Source: Streptomyces tanashiensis
Lineage (GTDB): Bacteria > Actinomycetota > Actinomycetes > Streptomycetales > Streptomycetaceae
Assembly (NCBI RefSeq): GCF_014648895.1
Contig: NZ_BMRZ01000013.1
Coordinates: 1-64,000, forward strand
Direction: 5' to 3'
DNA length: 64,000 bases
Shown here piece after piece: positions 44,561 through 52,982 of the stretch. The notes below the pieces were generated by a model. The model worked only from the letters and a program-made list of their open reading frames with translations, was not told the DNA's origin and ran no database searches. The position numbers and the translations under genes were made by a program. Position 1 is the first letter of the stretch; each line of letters begins with the position of its first letter.

Positions 44561-45250
44561 GTGATCCGATTCGACAACGTCTCCAAGTCCTATCCGAAGC
44601 AGAGCCGCCCCGCGCTCCGGGATGTCTCCCTGGAGATCGAGAAGGGGGAGTTCGTCTTCCTCGTCGGTTCCTCCGGCTCCGGAAAGTCGACTTTCCTGCG
44701 ACTGCTCCTGCGTGAGGAGCGCGCCAGCCAGGGCCAGGTGCACGTCCTCGGCAAGGACCTGGCCCGGCTCTCCAACTGGAAGGTGCCGCAGATGCGGCGC
44801 CAGCTGGGCACCGTCTTCCAGGACTTCCGCCTGCTGCCCAACAAGACCGTCGCCGAGAACGTGGCCTTCGCCCAGGAGGTCATCGGCAAGCCGCGCGGCG
44901 AGATCCGCAAGGCCGTGCCGCAGGTGCTCGACCTGGTCGGGCTCGGCGGCAAGGAGGACCGGATGCCGGGCGAGCTCTCCGGCGGTGAGCAGCAGCGCGT
45001 CGCCATCGCCAGGGCCTTCGTCAACCGGCCGATGCTGCTGATCGCCGACGAGCCCACCGGCAACCTCGACCCGCAGACCTCCGTCGGCATCATGAAGCTG
45101 CTCGACCGGATCAACAGGACAGGGACCACCGTCGTCATGGCGACCCACGACCAGAACATCGTCGACCAGATGCGCAAGCGCGTCATCGAGCTCGAAAAGG
45201 GCCGCCTCGTCCGTGACCAGGCGCGCGGCGTCTACGGATACCAGCACTGA
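44561..45250 (+). CDS. ftsE: Cell division ATPase FtsE
   Basis: A 229-residue ABC-type ATPase. It opens MIRFDNVSKSYPKQ, with Walker A GSSGSGKST, signature LSGGEQQR, Walker B LLIADEPTGNLDP and the H-loop ATHD. With FtsX it forms a membrane complex that activates peptidoglycan hydrolases rather than moving a substrate. The GTG at 44561 is the family start. The ftsX start follows after 28 bp. Identity is certain from sequence and pairing. Confidence 0.97.
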   Translation: MIRFDNVSKSYPKQSRPALRDVSLEIEKGEFVFLVGSSGSGKSTFLRLLLREERASQGQVHVLGKDLARLSNWKVPQMRRQLGTVFQDFRLLPNKTVAENVAFAQEVIGKPRGEIRKAVPQVLDLVGLGGKEDRMPGELSGGEQQRVAIARAFVNRPMLLIADEPTGNLDPQTSVGIMKLLDRINRTGTTVVMATHDQNIVDQMRKRVIELEKGRLVRDQARGVYGYQH

Positions 45251-45278
45251 GCTGTAGCGAGTAGGAGAAAGCAGACCC

Positions 45279-46196
45279 ATGCGCGCTCAGTTCGTGCTCT
45301 CCGAGATCGGCGTCGGTCTCCGGCGCAATCTCACGATGACCTTCGCCGTCATCGTCTCCGTGGCCCTCTCGCTCGCCCTCTTCGGCGGCGCGCTGCTCAT
45401 GCGCGAGCAGGTCAGCACGATGAAGGACTACTGGTACGACAAGGTCAACGTCTCCATCTTCCTCTGCAACAAGGCGGACGCGGCCACGGCGGCCAAGTGC
45501 GCCAAGGGCGCGGTCACCGGCCAGCAGAAGGAGCAGATCGAGGCCGATCTGAAGAAGATGGACATCGTCGAGTCCGTCCAGCACGAGACGGCCGACGAGG
45601 CGTTCAAGCGGTACAAGGAGCAGTACGGCGACACCGCCATCGCCTCCGTGGTGACGCCGGACCAGATGCAGGAGTCGTTCCGGGTCAAGCTCAAGGACCC
45701 GGAGAAGTACAAGGTCGTCGCCACGGCCTTCGCCGGCCGTGTCGGCGTCGAGTCCGTCCAGGACCAGCGGAACATCCTGCAGAACCTCTTCGACCTGATG
45801 AACGGCATGAACATCGCCGCCCTCGGCGTCATGGGGCTGATGCTCGTCATCGCGCTGATGCTGATCGTCAACACGGTCCGCGTCTCGGCCTTCAGCCGCC
45901 GCCGCGAGACCGGCATCATGCGGCTCGTCGGCGCGTCCAGCTTCTACATCCAGATGCCGTTCATCATGGAGGCCGCCTTCGCCGGCCTCCTCGGCGGCGC
46001 CGTCGCCTGTGTGCTGCTGCTCGTCGGCCGGTACTTCCTGATCGACCACGGCATCGCGCTCGCCGAGAAGATGCAGCTGGTCAACTTCATCGGCTGGGAC
46101 GCGGTCCTCGCCAAGCTGCCGCTGGTGATCGCCATCGGCCTGCTCATGCCCGCCGTGGCCGCCTTCATCGCGCTGCGCAAGTACCTCAAGGTTTGA
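45279..46196 (+). CDS. ftsX: Cell division protein FtsX
   Basis: A 305-residue membrane protein: TM1 near 20-42, a roughly 130-residue extracytoplasmic domain, then three C-terminal helices (about 180-205, 230-255, 275-297) in the FtsX fold (VRVSAFSRRRETGIMRLVGAS). It couples FtsE ATP hydrolysis to cell-wall hydrolases outside the membrane. TAGGAGAAAG lies upstream of ATG 45279. It is followed at once by the remnant of a TnpB element, which separates it from the S41 peptidase gene. Confidence 0.96.
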   Translation: MRAQFVLSEIGVGLRRNLTMTFAVIVSVALSLALFGGALLMREQVSTMKDYWYDKVNVSIFLCNKADAATAAKCAKGAVTGQQKEQIEADLKKMDIVESVQHETADEAFKRYKEQYGDTAIASVVTPDQMQESFRVKLKDPEKYKVVATAFAGRVGVESVQDQRNILQNLFDLMNGMNIAALGVMGLMLVIALMLIVNTVRVSAFSRRRETGIMRLVGASSFYIQMPFIMEAAFAGLLGGAVACVLLLVGRYFLIDHGIALAEKMQLVNFIGWDAVLAKLPLVIAIGLLMPAVAAFIALRKYLKV

Positions 46197-46201
46197 CTGC
46201 T

Positions 46202-46262
46202 CCCCGCTCCTTGGAGTGGGATTTCAGGCTCAGGCCGCCCGGCGGGACTGCGTCCCGCCGGG
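46202..46262. other. Hairpins at the TnpB-remnant end
   Basis: Two dyads stand right after ftsX: CCCGCTCC with GGAGTGGG (about 46203-46220, tight loop) and a perfect 11-bp stem CCCGGCGGGAC/GTCCCGCCGGG with loop TGC (46238-46262). They may be the subterminal hairpin of an IS200/IS605-type right end, the ftsX terminator, or both. Confidence 0.45.
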
Positions 46263-46646
46263 TCTTCCGCCGTCGGCAGCAGCCGGGTTCAGACCTGCCC
46301 GGACGAGCATCACGCGTGCAGAGTTCTTGTCCCTCGGGGACGAGGCTCCGCACGCGGTGCAGGTGTAGACGCGCTCTCCCAGCGGCAGTACGTGCTTGGC
46401 TCTCGCTCCGCACTGCGCACAGTCCGTCGTGGTGTGCGCGGGGTGGACCAGGTGCACGGTACGGCCGTGCTTGCGGCCCATCTCGATCAGGGCCCGCTTG
46501 GTGGCGCCGACGGCGGCGTCAGCGGCTTTCCTGGCCATCGTCGTCTTGGCGAGGAACTTCGGCCGGAAGTCCTCCACGGCGATCTCGTCGTGGTCGCGGA
46601 CTTCGCACCTTCACTCGAAGTTCTGACGTTCCCGCGAACGAGTGAG
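46230..46646 (-). pseudogene. Truncated TnpB (IS200/IS605-type) remnant
   Basis: The C-terminal part of a TnpB RNA-guided nuclease. An intact stretch of about 115 residues starts VEDFRPKFLAKTTMARKAADA and contains the four-cysteine zinc ribbon (DCAQCGARAKH, YTCTACGASS) and the last RuvC-site element RDKNSARVML. Upstream in the same frame come DHDEIA, an in-frame stop (46611-46613), and a scrap SRERQNFE that matches the preceding helix of TnpB; everything earlier is missing. No TnpA is present. A full TnpB is about 370-400 residues, so this is inactive debris of an insertion into the ftsX-peptidase gap. Confidence 0.85.
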
Positions 46647-46728
46647 CGGAGATGCCGGTGTCGACCACTGATGACGGCCTCTGGCCAAAGTCCGTGCGTC
46701 GCCTTTCGCTTGTCCTAGAGTGGGCGCC

Positions 46729-47904
46729 ATGCCGGCCAAGCCCGCACCCTTCTGTATCCGGCCCCGTGGAGTCGTCCGCGGGGCCGTTCTGACGTTGGTC
46801 TTCACCGGGGTCCTCGCCACCGCCGCCGCCACGGGCTCGCTGCCCCGGCAGGAGGACCCGGGGGCGGAGCGGCCGGCCCCGGTGCGGGCGGCGGGTGGTG
46901 CGACGGTCGACAGCGCCGCGCTCAGCCGGGCCGCCGCCGCGGCCATGGCCGACGGCAAGTCGGGCAAGAAGGCCGCCGAGGAGTTCGTCAGCCGCAGCGG
47001 CGACCGCTGGGGCGCGGTGTACGACAAGAAGGAGTACGCCGAGTTCGAGCAGGCCCTCGGCGGCGCCTACACCGGTGTCGGCCTCTCCGCCGGGCGGGCG
47101 GGGGCGAGTGGGGTGCGGGTGACGCGGGTGCAGCCCGGGGGACCCGCCGAGCGGGCCGGTCTGCGGGCCGGCGACCGGCTGGTCTCCGTCGACGGGCGCC
47201 CGGTCGACGGGCTCTCCGTCTCCGAGGTCGTCTCCCTGCTGCGGGGCGACGGTGTCCCCGGTTCGCCCGTCGCGCTCCGGGTCGAGCGCGGCCGGGCCGC
47301 CTGGACGCAGACCCTGCTCAGGGCCCGGCTGGCGACGGACCCGGTGACCGTCCGCCGCCTGGACGACGGGGCCGTGCTGATCCGGGTGGCCGCCTTCACC
47401 AAGGGCGCGGGCACGCGCGTGCGTGACGCGGTACGGGCCGCGCCGGCCGGCGCCGGGGTCCTCCTGGACCTGCGGGGCAACGCGGGCGGTCTGGTCGCCG
47501 AGGCCGCCGTCGCCGCCTCCGCCTTCCTCGACGGCGGGCTCGTCGCCACGTACGACGTGGAGGGCGAGCAGCGGGCCGTGTACGCGGAGGGCGGCGGCGA
47601 CACCGGCAGGCCCCTGGTGGCGCTGATCGACGGGGGCACGATGAGCGCGGCCGAACTGCTCACCGGAGCCCTGCAGGACCGGGGCCGGGCGGTCACCGTC
47701 GGTTCGCGGACCTTCGGCAAGGGCTCGGTCCAGATGCCGAGCGCCCTGCCCGACGGCTCCGTCGCCGAGCTGACCGTCGGCCACTACCGCACCCCCGCCG
47801 GGCACGCCGTGGACGGCCGGGGCATCACGCCGGACCTGGCGGCGGGGGAGAAGGCCGAGGAGCGGGCGAGAACGGTATTGAGTGGCCTCGGAGGGGGCTC
47901 GTAG
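46729..47904 (+). CDS. S41-family C-terminal processing peptidase
   Basis: A 391-residue exported peptidase of the CtpA/Tsp family. One N-terminal membrane anchor or signal (about 15-38) precedes a helical region, a PDZ domain (about 105-190, GVGLSAGRAGASGVRV...GDRLVSVDGRPV) and the S41 core with nucleophile Ser306 in GGTMSAAEL and general-base Lys331 in FGKGSVQ. It cleaves proteins near their C-termini in the envelope. I chose ATG 46729 rather than GTG 46720. The gene is 18 bp before smpB. In related genomes it directly follows ftsX, so the TnpB remnant is an interruption. Confidence 0.92.
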   Translation: MPAKPAPFCIRPRGVVRGAVLTLVFTGVLATAAATGSLPRQEDPGAERPAPVRAAGGATVDSAALSRAAAAAMADGKSGKKAAEEFVSRSGDRWGAVYDKKEYAEFEQALGGAYTGVGLSAGRAGASGVRVTRVQPGGPAERAGLRAGDRLVSVDGRPVDGLSVSEVVSLLRGDGVPGSPVALRVERGRAAWTQTLLRARLATDPVTVRRLDDGAVLIRVAAFTKGAGTRVRDAVRAAPAGAGVLLDLRGNAGGLVAEAAVAASAFLDGGLVATYDVEGEQRAVYAEGGGDTGRPLVALIDGGTMSAAELLTGALQDRGRAVTVGSRTFGKGSVQMPSALPDGSVAELTVGHYRTPAGHAVDGRGITPDLAAGEKAEERARTVLSGLGGGS

Positions 47905-47922
47905 TGCGAAAATGACCGCACT

Positions 47923-48462
47923 ATGGCAAAGGGACTCGTGAACGTGCAGGGCAAGCCTGCCAAGAAGAACCAGGACAAGGCGCCGGAGCGCAAGCTCATC
48001 GCGCAGAACAAGAAGGCGCGGCACGACTACCACATCATCGACACCTATGAGTGCGGTGTGGTGCTCATGGGCACCGAGGTGAAGTCGCTGCGCATGGGCC
48101 GTGCCTCGCTGGTCGACGGCTTCGTGCAGATCGACGGCCACGAGGCGTGGCTGCACAACATCCACGTGCCCGAGTACATGCAGGGCAGCTGGACCAACCA
48201 CCACGCGAAGCGGAAGCGGAAGCTGCTGCTGCACCGGGCCGAGATCGACAAGCTGGAGTCGAAGTCGCAGGAGACGGGTCACACGATCGTGCCCCTCGCG
48301 CTGTACTTCCTGAACGGCCGGGTGAAGTGCGAGATCGCGCTCGCCAAGGGCAAGAAGGAGTACGACAAGCGGCAGACCCTGCGGGAGAAGCAGGACACGC
48401 GCGAGACGAACCGGGCGATCGCGGCGGCGAAGAGGAAGCAGCGGGCGGCGCAGAGCGCCTAG
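47923..48462 (+). CDS. smpB: SsrA-binding protein SmpB
   Basis: A 179-residue SmpB, the partner that loads tmRNA onto stalled ribosomes. It has the OB-barrel core (IAQNKKARHDYHI, GVVLMGTEVKSLR, EAWLHNIHVPEY) and the basic C-terminal tail that fills the empty mRNA channel. An N-terminal lysine-rich extension of about 20 residues (GKPAKKNQDKAPE) is typical of actinobacteria. Its tmRNA gene follows 89 bp downstream. Confidence 0.97.
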   Translation: MAKGLVNVQGKPAKKNQDKAPERKLIAQNKKARHDYHIIDTYECGVVLMGTEVKSLRMGRASLVDGFVQIDGHEAWLHNIHVPEYMQGSWTNHHAKRKRKLLLHRAEIDKLESKSQETGHTIVPLALYFLNGRVKCEIALAKGKKEYDKRQTLREKQDTRETNRAIAAAKRKQRAAQSA

Positions 48463-48500
48463 CGCCGGTAATACGCTGGCGACGGCACCCGTCGGTCACG

Positions 48501-48531
48501 TACGATGGGTCTTGCACCCCGCAGAGGGTGC
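48501..48531 (+). promoter_or_regulatory. ssrA promoter element and leader hairpin
   Basis: TACGAT (48501-48506) is a good -10 about 45 bp before the mature tmRNA 5' end. GCACCC (48514-48519) and GGGTGC (48526-48531) form a 6-bp hairpin that is followed by TTTGAAAAAAC, perhaps the smpB terminator or a precursor leader removed by RNase P. No convincing -35 is visible. Confidence 0.5.
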
Positions 48532-48551
48532 GACCTTTGAAAAAACAACAT

Positions 48552-48942
48552 GGGGATGATCGGTTTCGACAGCGGATGTCGAAGCAGTGGGAAGCGTGTC
48601 GAGGAAGCGGCAATGATCTCGTAAACCATATGTCGCAACCAATAATCGCCAACACCAAGAGCGATAACTCCCGCTTCGCCCTCGCTGCCTAATTTTAGGT
48701 AACGAACAGAAGCCTCTGTGAGGAGCGTCAGCCCGGGGGTGGTCCCGACCCGGATCCTGGCGTCATTCAGGGATCTAAACCTCCAGCCCCGGTCACGGGG
48801 GTTGGAGGGAAATCAAACAGTGGCTGAGCCCGTTCCGGACTTGTCTGGGTGATCCGGAGGGCTGAGAAACTCGTACCAGACTGCACACGGAGAAGCCCTG
48901 ATTCCGCACCGTTGGACGCGGGTTCGATTCCCGCCATCTCCA
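48552..48942 (+). ncRNA. ssrA: Transfer-messenger RNA (tmRNA)
   Basis: A 391-nt tmRNA. The 5' end GGGGATG pairs with CATCTCC at 48935-48941 to make the acceptor stem, with discriminator A48942; CCA is not encoded. The T-arm has GGTTCGATTCC, and the 5' portion holds the conserved GGTTTCGACAG. The resume codon is GCC at 48648-48650 and the tag reads ANTKSDNSRFALAA before TAA at 48690-48692. It rescues stalled ribosomes with SmpB and marks the nascent chain for ClpXP-type proteolysis through the FALAA end. Pseudoknot-rich sequence fills 48695-48900. Confidence 0.96.
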
Positions 48943-48960
48943 CTCATCCCATGTGGGCAC

Positions 48961-48996
48961 AGGCCCGGTGGTCGCGCGAGCGGCCGCCGGGCCTTT
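48961..48996. terminator. Terminator between tmRNA and MFS gene
   Basis: AGGCCCGGTGG (48961-48971) pairs with CCGCCGGGCCT (48984-48994, one G-T pair), followed by TTT. It lies 18 bp after the tmRNA end and abuts the MFS stop at 48998. Confidence 0.75.
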
Positions 48997-48997
48997 G

Positions 48998-50314
48998 TCA
49001 TGCCCGGCGGCCTGCGCCGGTCGCCGTGCACAGGGTCAGGGCCAGCGCTGCCGCCGTCACCGGGATCAGGAAGCCGAACGAGGCGAAGGGCGCGTGGTCG
49101 GCCGCCCAGCCGCCGGTGGCCGAGCCGGCCGCGACTCCGGCCAGGAGGGCGGTCACGGCGAGGCTCATGCCCTCGTTGAGCTGGGCCGCCGGGGTGAGGC
49201 GCTGGAGCAGGCCCATGGCCGTCACCATCGTCGGAGCCGTGGCCATGCCCGCCAGGAGGAGACCGCCGGCCAGGGCGAGCAGGGAGCCGGTCGAGGCGGC
49301 CAGCAGCGGCATCGCCATCAGGACGGCCATCGCGGCCAGGCAGGTGCGCAGCCGGGCGGTGCGGTGGGCGCGGCCGTAGAGGAGGCCCGCCGCGCAGGAA
49401 CCGGCGGCCTGCAGGGCGAGGACCGGTCCCGCGACGGGGCCGTCCACGTAGGCGAGGGCCACCACCTCCATGGAGCCGAAGACCGCTCCCGTGGTGAGGA
49501 GGACCGCGAGCAGCGGGGCCATGCCGGGGGCGCGCAGCGGGGAGCCGGCCGTGGTGCGGGGGGCGATCGGTGGCTCGGTGGAGCGCTGGGCGGTGAAGAC
49601 CAGGACGCCGCCGAGGAAGAGGGTGGCGGCGGCGAGGGTGCCCGCCTCCGGGAAGAGCGCGGAGCAGAGGACGGCGGCGAGCACCGGGCCGAGCATGTAG
49701 CAGAGCTCGTCGGCGGCCTGCTCGAAGGCGTTGGCGGTGTGCAGGGCGTCCGGGTCGTTCCGGAAGAGGTGTGCCCAGCGGGCCCGGGACATGCCGCCCG
49801 TGTTCGGGGTGGTGGCGGTGACGGCGGTGGTGAGGAAGAGGGCCCAGACGGGGGTCCTCTCGTGGACGCAGAGCAGCAGGACCAGATGGCCCAGGGCCGC
49901 GTAGGCGGCGGCCGGGACCGCGATCCTGGCCTGGCCGTACCGGTCGACGAGCCGGGCGATCAGCGGGCCGGTGACGGAGCCGACGGCGAGGCCGGTGGCG
50001 GTGACCGCGCCGGCCAGGGCGTAGGAGCCGTACGCCGCCGCGATCATGATCACGGCGCTGACGCCGAACATGCCCATGGGGAGCCGGGCGATCAGGTTCC
50101 CGGCGGTGAAGGCGCGGGTGCCGGGGTGGGTGAAGAGGCGGCGGTAGGGGTTGGCGGGGGGTGAGGGCTTCCCGGGCGGCGCGTGGGGGGTGTCGCGCGG
50201 GTGGGGGAGGGCGTGGGGCTCCCGGCGGCGGGGGAGGGCGTGGCTCGCCCGGTCGCGGTAGCGCGGGGCGAGGGCCGGGCCCGCCGGGGTGAGGGTGAGG
50301 TCCGGTTGCGGCAT
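48998..50314 (-). CDS. MFS transporter
   Basis: A 438-residue major facilitator with 12 predicted helices after an unusually long Pro/His/Arg-rich cytoplasmic start (about 55 residues). The signature loop between TM2 and TM3 is IARLVDRYGQARIAV. It resembles drug/sugar exporters of the YbiF/SET-like group in Streptomyces; substrate unknown. It is divergent from a LysR regulator, 83 bp away, which probably controls it. Confidence 0.88.
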   Translation of the reverse strand: MPQPDLTLTPAGPALAPRYRDRASHALPRRREPHALPHPRDTPHAPPGKPSPPANPYRRLFTHPGTRAFTAGNLIARLPMGMFGVSAVIMIAAAYGSYALAGAVTATGLAVGSVTGPLIARLVDRYGQARIAVPAAAYAALGHLVLLLCVHERTPVWALFLTTAVTATTPNTGGMSRARWAHLFRNDPDALHTANAFEQAADELCYMLGPVLAAVLCSALFPEAGTLAAATLFLGGVLVFTAQRSTEPPIAPRTTAGSPLRAPGMAPLLAVLLTTGAVFGSMEVVALAYVDGPVAGPVLALQAAGSCAAGLLYGRAHRTARLRTCLAAMAVLMAMPLLAASTGSLLALAGGLLLAGMATAPTMVTAMGLLQRLTPAAQLNEGMSLAVTALLAGVAAGSATGGWAADHAPFASFGFLIPVTAAALALTLCTATGAGRRA

Positions 50315-50397
50315 GGATCAAGGGTGGGTTGGCATGCCCCTGCCGGTCCAACACCTGAACGGTGGCCATTCACGCGTCTGTGTTGTTAGATGCGGCG
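50315..50397. promoter_or_regulatory. LysR/MFS divergent promoter
   Basis: This 83-bp gap contains an imperfect inverted repeat around TTGGCA...GGTCCAA (about 50324-50350), plausible for LysR binding. It also holds TTAGAT at 50386-50391, which would be a -10 placing transcription at or near GTG 50398, i.e. a leaderless LysR mRNA. Confidence 0.4.
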
Positions 50398-51363
50398 GTG
50401 GTCACCTCCTCGTACGACATCGACCCCCGCCTTCTGCGCGCCTTCACCGCCGTCGCCGAAGAGCTGCACTTCACCCGCGCGGCCGCCCGTCTCTACCTCG
50501 CCCAGCAGGCCCTCAGCCGCGACATCCGGCGTCTGGAGCGGGAGTTGGGCACCGGGCTGTTCGTACGGACCACCCGACAGGTCGCCCTCACCCCCGACGG
50601 CGAGCGTCTCCTCCCGTACGCCCGCCGGGTGTTGGCCGCCCACGACGAGCTGAGCGACGCCTTCCGTGCCGCGCCCCGGCCGCTCCTCGTCGACCTCAAC
50701 AGCCCCGACCTCGTCCAGGAGCGCGTCCTCCTCCGGGCCCGCGAACTCGCCCCGGAGCAGGAGCTGATGGCCCGCTACGAGAGCGGACTCACCGGCGCGG
50801 CGCAGTCCATCCTCGCCGGCCGGATCGACACCTCCTTCGGCCGGTACGGAGGGCTCGACGCCCGGCTCAGGGCGGGGCTCGACTCCCAGTTCGTCCGCTA
50901 CGAGCCGATGGCCGTGATCCTCCCCGAGGACCATCCGCTCGCCGTCCTGCCCGAGGTGCCGCTCGCCCGGCTCGCCGGCGAACGGATCTACGCCGGGGCC
51001 GGGAACGACCGCACGCCCGAGTGGACCGACCTCGCCGCCCGCCTCTTCGCCGGCCGCGGCATCGCGATCGCCCCGCCCGCACCCCTGGCCATCGGCCACG
51101 AGGAGTTCCGCCGGCTCATGGCCAAGCACGGCCACCCGGTCCTCGCCGTCGTCGACTTCCCGCCCATGCCGAACTGCGTGATCCGGCCACTCGTCGACCC
51201 CGTCCCCCTCTCACCCGTGAGCCTCGTGTGGCGCAAGGGGCTCCGCCACCCCGGCCTGGACGCCCTGCGCCGGGCAGCGGCCGAGCTGGGGGCCCGGGAA
51301 GGCTGGCTCACCCGCCCGCCCGGCGCCTGGCTGCCCGAGGGGGAGCCGGGGCTGCCCGCGTAG
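50398..51363 (+). CDS. LysR-family transcriptional regulator
   Basis: A 321-residue LysR regulator. The N-terminal winged helix reads RLLRAFTAVAEELHFTRAAARL, then LAQQALSRDIRRLERELGT; the effector domain covers about 90-300. I start at GTG 50398 because a -10-like TTAGAT lies 7 nt upstream, suggesting a leaderless message. An alternative GTG at 50362 would add 12 residues and include a rare TTA codon (50386-50388), which would make translation bldA-dependent. It probably regulates the divergent MFS gene; ligand unknown. Confidence 0.87.
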   Translation: MVTSSYDIDPRLLRAFTAVAEELHFTRAAARLYLAQQALSRDIRRLERELGTGLFVRTTRQVALTPDGERLLPYARRVLAAHDELSDAFRAAPRPLLVDLNSPDLVQERVLLRARELAPEQELMARYESGLTGAAQSILAGRIDTSFGRYGGLDARLRAGLDSQFVRYEPMAVILPEDHPLAVLPEVPLARLAGERIYAGAGNDRTPEWTDLAARLFAGRGIAIAPPAPLAIGHEEFRRLMAKHGHPVLAVVDFPPMPNCVIRPLVDPVPLSPVSLVWRKGLRHPGLDALRRAAAELGAREGWLTRPPGAWLPEGEPGLPA

Positions 51364-51473
51364 GGCCGTCTTCAAGACAGGCCCCCGGGGCCCGGGGCGG
51401 CAGCGGGCGGCGGGGGCGCTCACAGGAGGCCCGTACGCCGGGTGAGAGCAAGGTTCCGTCACCGTCACCTCAC

Positions 51474-51489
51474 GGCACCGGCCTGAAAC
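51474..51489 (+). promoter_or_regulatory. Candidate GlnR half-box upstream of narK
   Basis: GGCAC-N6-GAAAC (51474-51489) resembles the GlnR pattern GTNAC-N6-GAAAC with one mismatch, 54 bp before the narK start. Just upstream, overlapping GTCAC repeats (about 51459-51468) look like MtrA/GlnR half-sites. Nitrate transport genes are known GlnR targets in Streptomyces. Confidence 0.4.
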
Positions 51490-51542
51490 GCGCCCTTCCT
51501 AGCGTCGGTCCCATCAGGGATCCGACTCCGTGGAGGTGCGAG

Positions 51543-52898
51543 ATGGGTGGCCGCTGGATCGAACGCTGGGAACCGGAGGACGAGACCTTCTGGCGGGAGA
51601 AGGGAGAACGGATCGCCCGGCGGAACCTGCTCTTCTCCGTCCTCTCCGAGCACATCGGCTTCTCGATCTGGAGCCTCTGGTCGGTCATGGTCCTCTTCAT
51701 GGGCCCCCAGTACGGGGTCGACCCGGCCGGAAAGTTCTTCCTGATCGGCACCGCCACCTTCGTCGGCGCGCTGATCCGCATCCCGTACACCTTCGCCGTC
51801 GCCCGCTTCGGAGGCCGCAACTGGACGATCTTCAGCGCCCTGCTGCTCCTGCTGCCCACCGGCCTCGCCTTCACGGTGATGCACCCCGGCACCTCGTACA
51901 CCACCTTCCTCCTCGTGGCGGCGCTCACCGGCGTCGGCGGCGGCAACTTCGCCTCCTCGATGACCAACATCAACGCCTTCTTCCCGCTCCGGAAGAAGGG
52001 CTGGGCACTCGGCCTCAACGCGGGCGGCGGCAACATCGGCGTCCCCGTCGTCCAGCTCGTCGGCCTCCTCGTCATCGGCACCGCCGGAGCCGTCCACCCG
52101 AGGATCGTGCTCGGCGTCTACCTGCCCCTGATCGTCGTCGCCGCCCTCTGCGCCGCGCTGTTCATGGACAACCTCGCCCCCGTGAAGAACGACACCGGAG
52201 CCGCGAAGGAGGCCGTGAAGGCCCGGCACACCTGGGTCATGGCCTTCCTCTACATCGGCACCTTCGGCTCCTTCATCGGCTACAGCTTCGCCTTCGGCCT
52301 CGTCCTCCAGACCCAGTTCGGCCGCACCCCGCTCCAGGCCGCCTCGCTCACCTTCATCGGCCCGCTGCTCGGCTCGCTCATCCGGCCCGTCGGCGGCTCC
52401 CTCGCCGACCGGCACGGCGGCGCCCGCATCACCCTCGGGACCTTCGCCGCGATGGCCGCGGCGACCTCGGTGGTGATCTACGCCTCCGTCGTCGAGTCGC
52501 TCACCGTCTTCCTCGTCGGCTTCATCGGACTCTTCGTCCTCAGCGGCCTCGGCAACGGCTCCACGTACAAGATGATCCCGGCGATCTTCCTCGCCCAGGG
52601 GCACCGCAAGGGCCTCGCGGGCGAGGCCGCCGAAGTCTACGGACGACGGCTCTCCGGGGCCTCCATGGGCCTCATCGGCGCCGTCGGCGCCCTCGGCGGA
52701 CTCGGCATCAACCTCGCCTTCCGCCAGTCCTTCCAGACCGCGGGCACCGGCACCGCCGCCTTCGTCGCCTTCCTCGCCTTCTACGCGGCCTGCATGGTCG
52801 TCACCTGGGCGGTATACCTTCGGGCCCCGGCCACCGTCCCCGAGACCGCCGAGGCGGTCACGGAGCCGGAGCCCCGGTCCGGCTACGCCCGGGTGTGA
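51543..52898 (+). CDS. narK: Nitrate/nitrite transporter NarK
   Basis: A 451-residue MFS transporter of the nitrate/nitrite porter family. The family signatures GGGNFASSMTNINAFFPLRKKGWALGLNAGGGNIG (TM5 region, residues about 135-170) and GNGSTYKMIP in the second half contain the two conserved Gly/Asn nitrate motifs. Arg residues expected in TM2 and TM8 are compatible (LIRIPYTFA; LIRPVGGSLADR). GGAGGTGCGAG precedes ATG 51543. The next gene, a HemD-like regulator, matches nnaR of nitrate assimilation. No nitrate reductase is in the window, so uptake for assimilation or nitrite export cannot be told apart. Confidence 0.92.
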   Translation: MGGRWIERWEPEDETFWREKGERIARRNLLFSVLSEHIGFSIWSLWSVMVLFMGPQYGVDPAGKFFLIGTATFVGALIRIPYTFAVARFGGRNWTIFSALLLLLPTGLAFTVMHPGTSYTTFLLVAALTGVGGGNFASSMTNINAFFPLRKKGWALGLNAGGGNIGVPVVQLVGLLVIGTAGAVHPRIVLGVYLPLIVVAALCAALFMDNLAPVKNDTGAAKEAVKARHTWVMAFLYIGTFGSFIGYSFAFGLVLQTQFGRTPLQAASLTFIGPLLGSLIRPVGGSLADRHGGARITLGTFAAMAAATSVVIYASVVESLTVFLVGFIGLFVLSGLGNGSTYKMIPAIFLAQGHRKGLAGEAAEVYGRRLSGASMGLIGAVGALGGLGINLAFRQSFQTAGTGTAAFVAFLAFYAACMVVTWAVYLRAPATVPETAEAVTEPEPRSGYARV

Positions 52899-52982
52899 CC
52901 CCCGATGCCCGGCGCGGACCGTAACGACCAGGAAATACGCGCGAACCGAGACCGTCACGCGTCCCCGTCAGGCTCAGGACCC

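Noticed and set aside
46238..46262. 11-bp hairpin as a simple ftsX terminator only
   Set aside because: It lies inside the conserved TnpB C-terminal region and has no U-run on the plus strand, so I list it as part of the element's end instead of calling it a terminator with confidence.
48900..48950. tmRNA 3' end as an integration (att) site
   Set aside because: tmRNA ends are common integration sites, but no integrase, no duplicated tmRNA 3' fragment and no foreign-looking DNA follows; the next genes have normal composition.
51360..51480. Extra short gene between LysR and narK
   Set aside because: Short open frames exist on both strands, but none has a ribosome-binding site or recognisable product; the stretch is under 200 bp and regulatory in look.
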